Source: Sphaeroforma sirkka (lineage: Eukaryota; Opisthokonta; Ichthyosporea; Ichthyophonida). Taken from it: a stretch of DNA of 23,418 nt. Numbering within the stretch: the first letter of the stretch is position 1; every line of letters starts with the position of its first letter. The translations under genes and the position numbers were made by a program. The notes beneath the pieces are model-generated. The model worked only from the letters and a program-made list of their open reading frames with translations, was not told the origin of the DNA and searched no databases. Where the stretch lies: positions 1-23,418 of the forward strand of contig LUCW03001267.1 of NCBI GenBank assembly GCA_001586965.3, written 5' to 3'. Positions 21,226 through 23,418 of the stretch are shown here, in pieces.

Positions 21226-23324
21226 TCATCTGCCCCTCCCACGACCAGCCATCCCTCTGCCACGCCCCTTCCCCTTCCCTTCCCTTCCCCTGCCCCTGCT
21301 ACCGCCCATACTATTATTAGGTCCACCAATGCACTGTGGCTTGCTGATTGAGCCAGGTTTTGCCTTGTTTCTTTCGCCGCGTATGAAATTGCGTTTTTGC
21401 CCTCTGGTGCCCCTAGTTTGCTTTATCTGCTCGCGTGCGGGGCCGTGACAGAGTTAAAATTTGTACACAAAAACGTTTAATTATATCTATAATCTATCTA
21501 CAACTAGTAATAGATGTAATGGACGCTTGGCAATGTTACAGATATACATTAAAAGCTTGAAATATTGAAGTCATAAATGGGTCAAAACGTTAGCCGGGGT
21601 CAAATAAACTACCATTCACGAAAAGATCATGAACCAAAAACTATGCATACGCACACATCCTCGTCCAGATACTCTAAAAAAGTGCAGCACCAGGAAACTG
21701 TACTTGTTCAAACCCACTTGGCCGTATATCAGGTGACCTTCTCTATCATAGGAGAATGACATCGTGTTTTCGTATATAGGAATAGCTAAAGATATACGTT
21801 GCAAGATAAATGAATTAGCAAGCTAGCACTCGAAGAAACAAACAATTAATCGAATACCGATGTTCGTGGTTAACTTACATGATTGTGAATTACGGTCAGT
21901 GCGTCCATATCCGGTGGCACAGGAACACTCCGAATGTATTTGCCTTTTGTAAATAGGAACGGCAGGCGGATTACTTCACCCTAATTATAATAGTAAAGAA
22001 TACAGAACCAAATGAATATTCGACATGACATTTGTGGAGATGGAAGCACCTCGAGAGCTTTTATCTTCTAATCTAGTGTTATAAATAGACCTGCATGCTT
22101 GAATATATTCTACCACGTCACGAATTCTTATGTGTATGGCTGTGAAAGATAAAAACCCATAGACCCGGGAGAAGACTGTTTGCGCAGAAACGTACGGCTT
22201 GACGTGTGTGATGTTTGAGCATGCACACCAGCACGACGAACGAACACACACGAGGTATAATTATAGCAGTAATTGATCACAAATCTGAAAATTGGTCTAT
22301 AGTGCGCGGTTTTTTTTTAATACTTCCGGTCTCCTTATAGCGAAAGATGATTGTCTGAAGTTAGTATTTCTAGCCCTCGATTGGTGCCAACAGGTCGATG
22401 GAAAATTCCTGTACCTCTCAACAATCACATATTTGCATGCTGATATAATGTATATATGGGAATGATTTATATATGAGGGCGTGTATCCTTCCAAATTCGT
22501 TTCTGTATATGCGCCACACCTCAAATTAGTATGTAGTCACTAAGATGATACACGCACGCTGAGACAAGCTGAGTATGGTGAACAAACAACAACTTATCTG
22601 ACACTGCACAATATAGTTTTCCACGGACGACCTACCTTGTTGTTGATCAGGACCACGTCCTTCATCATAGTGCTACGTACAAAACAACCCGAGGACAAAT
22701 GAGTGTATGGTTAGCTCAAACAACCGTAAACCCCTCATGGTTCTAGAAACATTACTGGAGACTCTTTCGGAGAAATGAAAGATATGTGATGTTTGACTGT
22801 ACCATTTGTAATGTGAAAGCGTATCTAACGATAGTCATATATATATATATATAATGTCCGAATATGCACATATGCATATAGCATTGTGTACATCTATTTG
22901 ATATACAGGATTGAAAGTTAAGAACGAGGAGTCGCACAAGCAAAGACAACGTCACAATTTGAGTCGAATTCTCAAAAGATACCGAAATGCGATACGTGCT
23001 ACAAATAGCACATACACTGCATACATACGATTAAGAAGTAAAAATATTAATTTCCCGTCAGTAAAATGTTGCTGAACATTGTGAGCAGCTTGACACATTG
23101 TGTTGTATAAATTATGTCCTGCGTGAACGCTTTGTATATTCCACAAAACACATACTTCATGAAGGCATCGGACTCAATCAGAACGCCCTGCACCTCGCTC
23201 TCATCCCTCAGCTCCAAACAGACATATTTACCGGAAAGACCCTACAGCAAATGAATACCAAGAGATAATGCGTGTGTTGATAAATGCATCGTGTCCTCAC
23301 ATAAATGACATTCAGCACCAACAT
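21226..23324 (-). CDS. Sm/LSm-family RNA-binding protein, LSm10-like core with RG-rich tail, five exons
   Basis: Exons in transcript order: 23324-23301 (tentative), 23241-23156, 22672-22636, 21980-21879, 21333-21226. Phases agree and give 118 aa, a typical SmD length. Sm proteins form seven-membered rings on snRNA or mRNA and act in splicing, RNA decay or histone mRNA 3' processing. Sm1 is KYVCLELRDESEVQGVLIES followed by DAFMN, with the conserved Gly and the Asp/Asn pair. Sm2 is FTKGKYIRSVPVPPD. The LRDES...G...DAFMN pattern resembles LSm10 of the U7 snRNP as I recall it. The last exon encodes GGSRGRGREGKGKGRGRGMA and then GRGRGR, a tail seen in SmD1, SmD3 and LSm4 rather than LSm10. The 8-codon first exon (MLVLNVIY, donor GTGAGG) fits the N terminus of LSm2 in length but is the weakest part. 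Confidence 0.82.
21334..23155 (-). other. Introns of the Sm-like gene
   Basis: Three introns exceed 400 bases: 21334-21878, 21981-22635 and 22673-23155. They use donors GTAAGT, GTAGGT and GTATGT and acceptors CACAG, TTAG and GTAG. Apart from a short (AT)n at about 22838-22852 they lack the arrays seen in the other genes' introns, and I see no nested gene or structured RNA. Confidence 0.6.
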
Positions 23325-23418
23325 AGCGTACGCATATCCCCGTAAATCAAATTTATAAGAATTTGAATATTGAAAAAATTCATATGTATTTGCACGTAGT
23401 GCTTTTATACATGAAATG

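Noticed and set aside
21241..21300. CCCTTCCC-rich tract as a possible GC box or pyrimidine repeat
   Set aside because: On the minus strand it is the RG/KG-rich tail of the Sm-like protein, in frame with the preceding exon.
1..23418. CRISPR arrays, tRNA or rRNA genes, complete transposons
   Set aside because: No spaced direct-repeat array, no credible tRNA B-box with matching arms, and no transposase or reverse-transcriptase motif was seen by eye. A covariance-model tRNA scan would be decisive.

Overview
The window is intron-rich nuclear DNA of a eukaryote. Introns follow GT-AG rules, splice phases match at every junction I joined, and a very large amount of simple sequence ((AT)n, (ATAC)n/(GTAT)n, (AC)n, (TAA)n) fills the introns and intergenic DNA. 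There is no operon structure, no Shine-Dalgarno pattern, and I recognised no CRISPR, tRNA or rRNA. Gene content (p24 cargo receptor, cathepsin B-like protease, V-ATPase subunit C, Sm-like protein) is ubiquitous, so it does not fix the taxon. Long microsatellite-filled introns and an LSm10-like protein would suit a unicellular relative of animals, such as an ichthyosporean, but that is a guess.

Layout. (1) 1-4262 is cryptically simple, C-poor sequence built from TAATAATATG/TGTATGTAA words. It reads best as an intron upstream of a p24/TMED gene whose signal-peptide exon lies outside the window. (2) 4263-6425 (+) holds five exons giving the C-terminal 172 residues of the p24 protein. (3) 6426-8258 has no recognisable gene. 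(4) 8259-11249 (-) is a complete seven-exon cathepsin B-like cysteine protease of 330 aa. (5) 11250-13894 is the shared upstream region of the divergently transcribed protease and V-ATPase genes, with several small repeats and a perfect hairpin. (6) 13895-19219 (+) is a complete seven-exon V-ATPase subunit C of 384 aa. Its first intron is 2.6 kb of (AT)n arrays, and its fourth intron carries relics of its own exon 4. (7) 19220-21225 has no recognisable gene. (8) 21226-23324 (-) is a five-exon Sm/LSm protein of about 118 aa with an RG-rich tail.

Three of the four genes belong to the endomembrane system: p24 sorts cargo between ER and Golgi, V-ATPase subunit C controls assembly of the pump that acidifies lysosome-like compartments, and the protease is expected to work in such compartments. 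The fourth is an RNA-processing protein. Most exon-intron models here were built by joining exons by eye. Phase agreement and total length close to the family norm support them, but no transcript was available.
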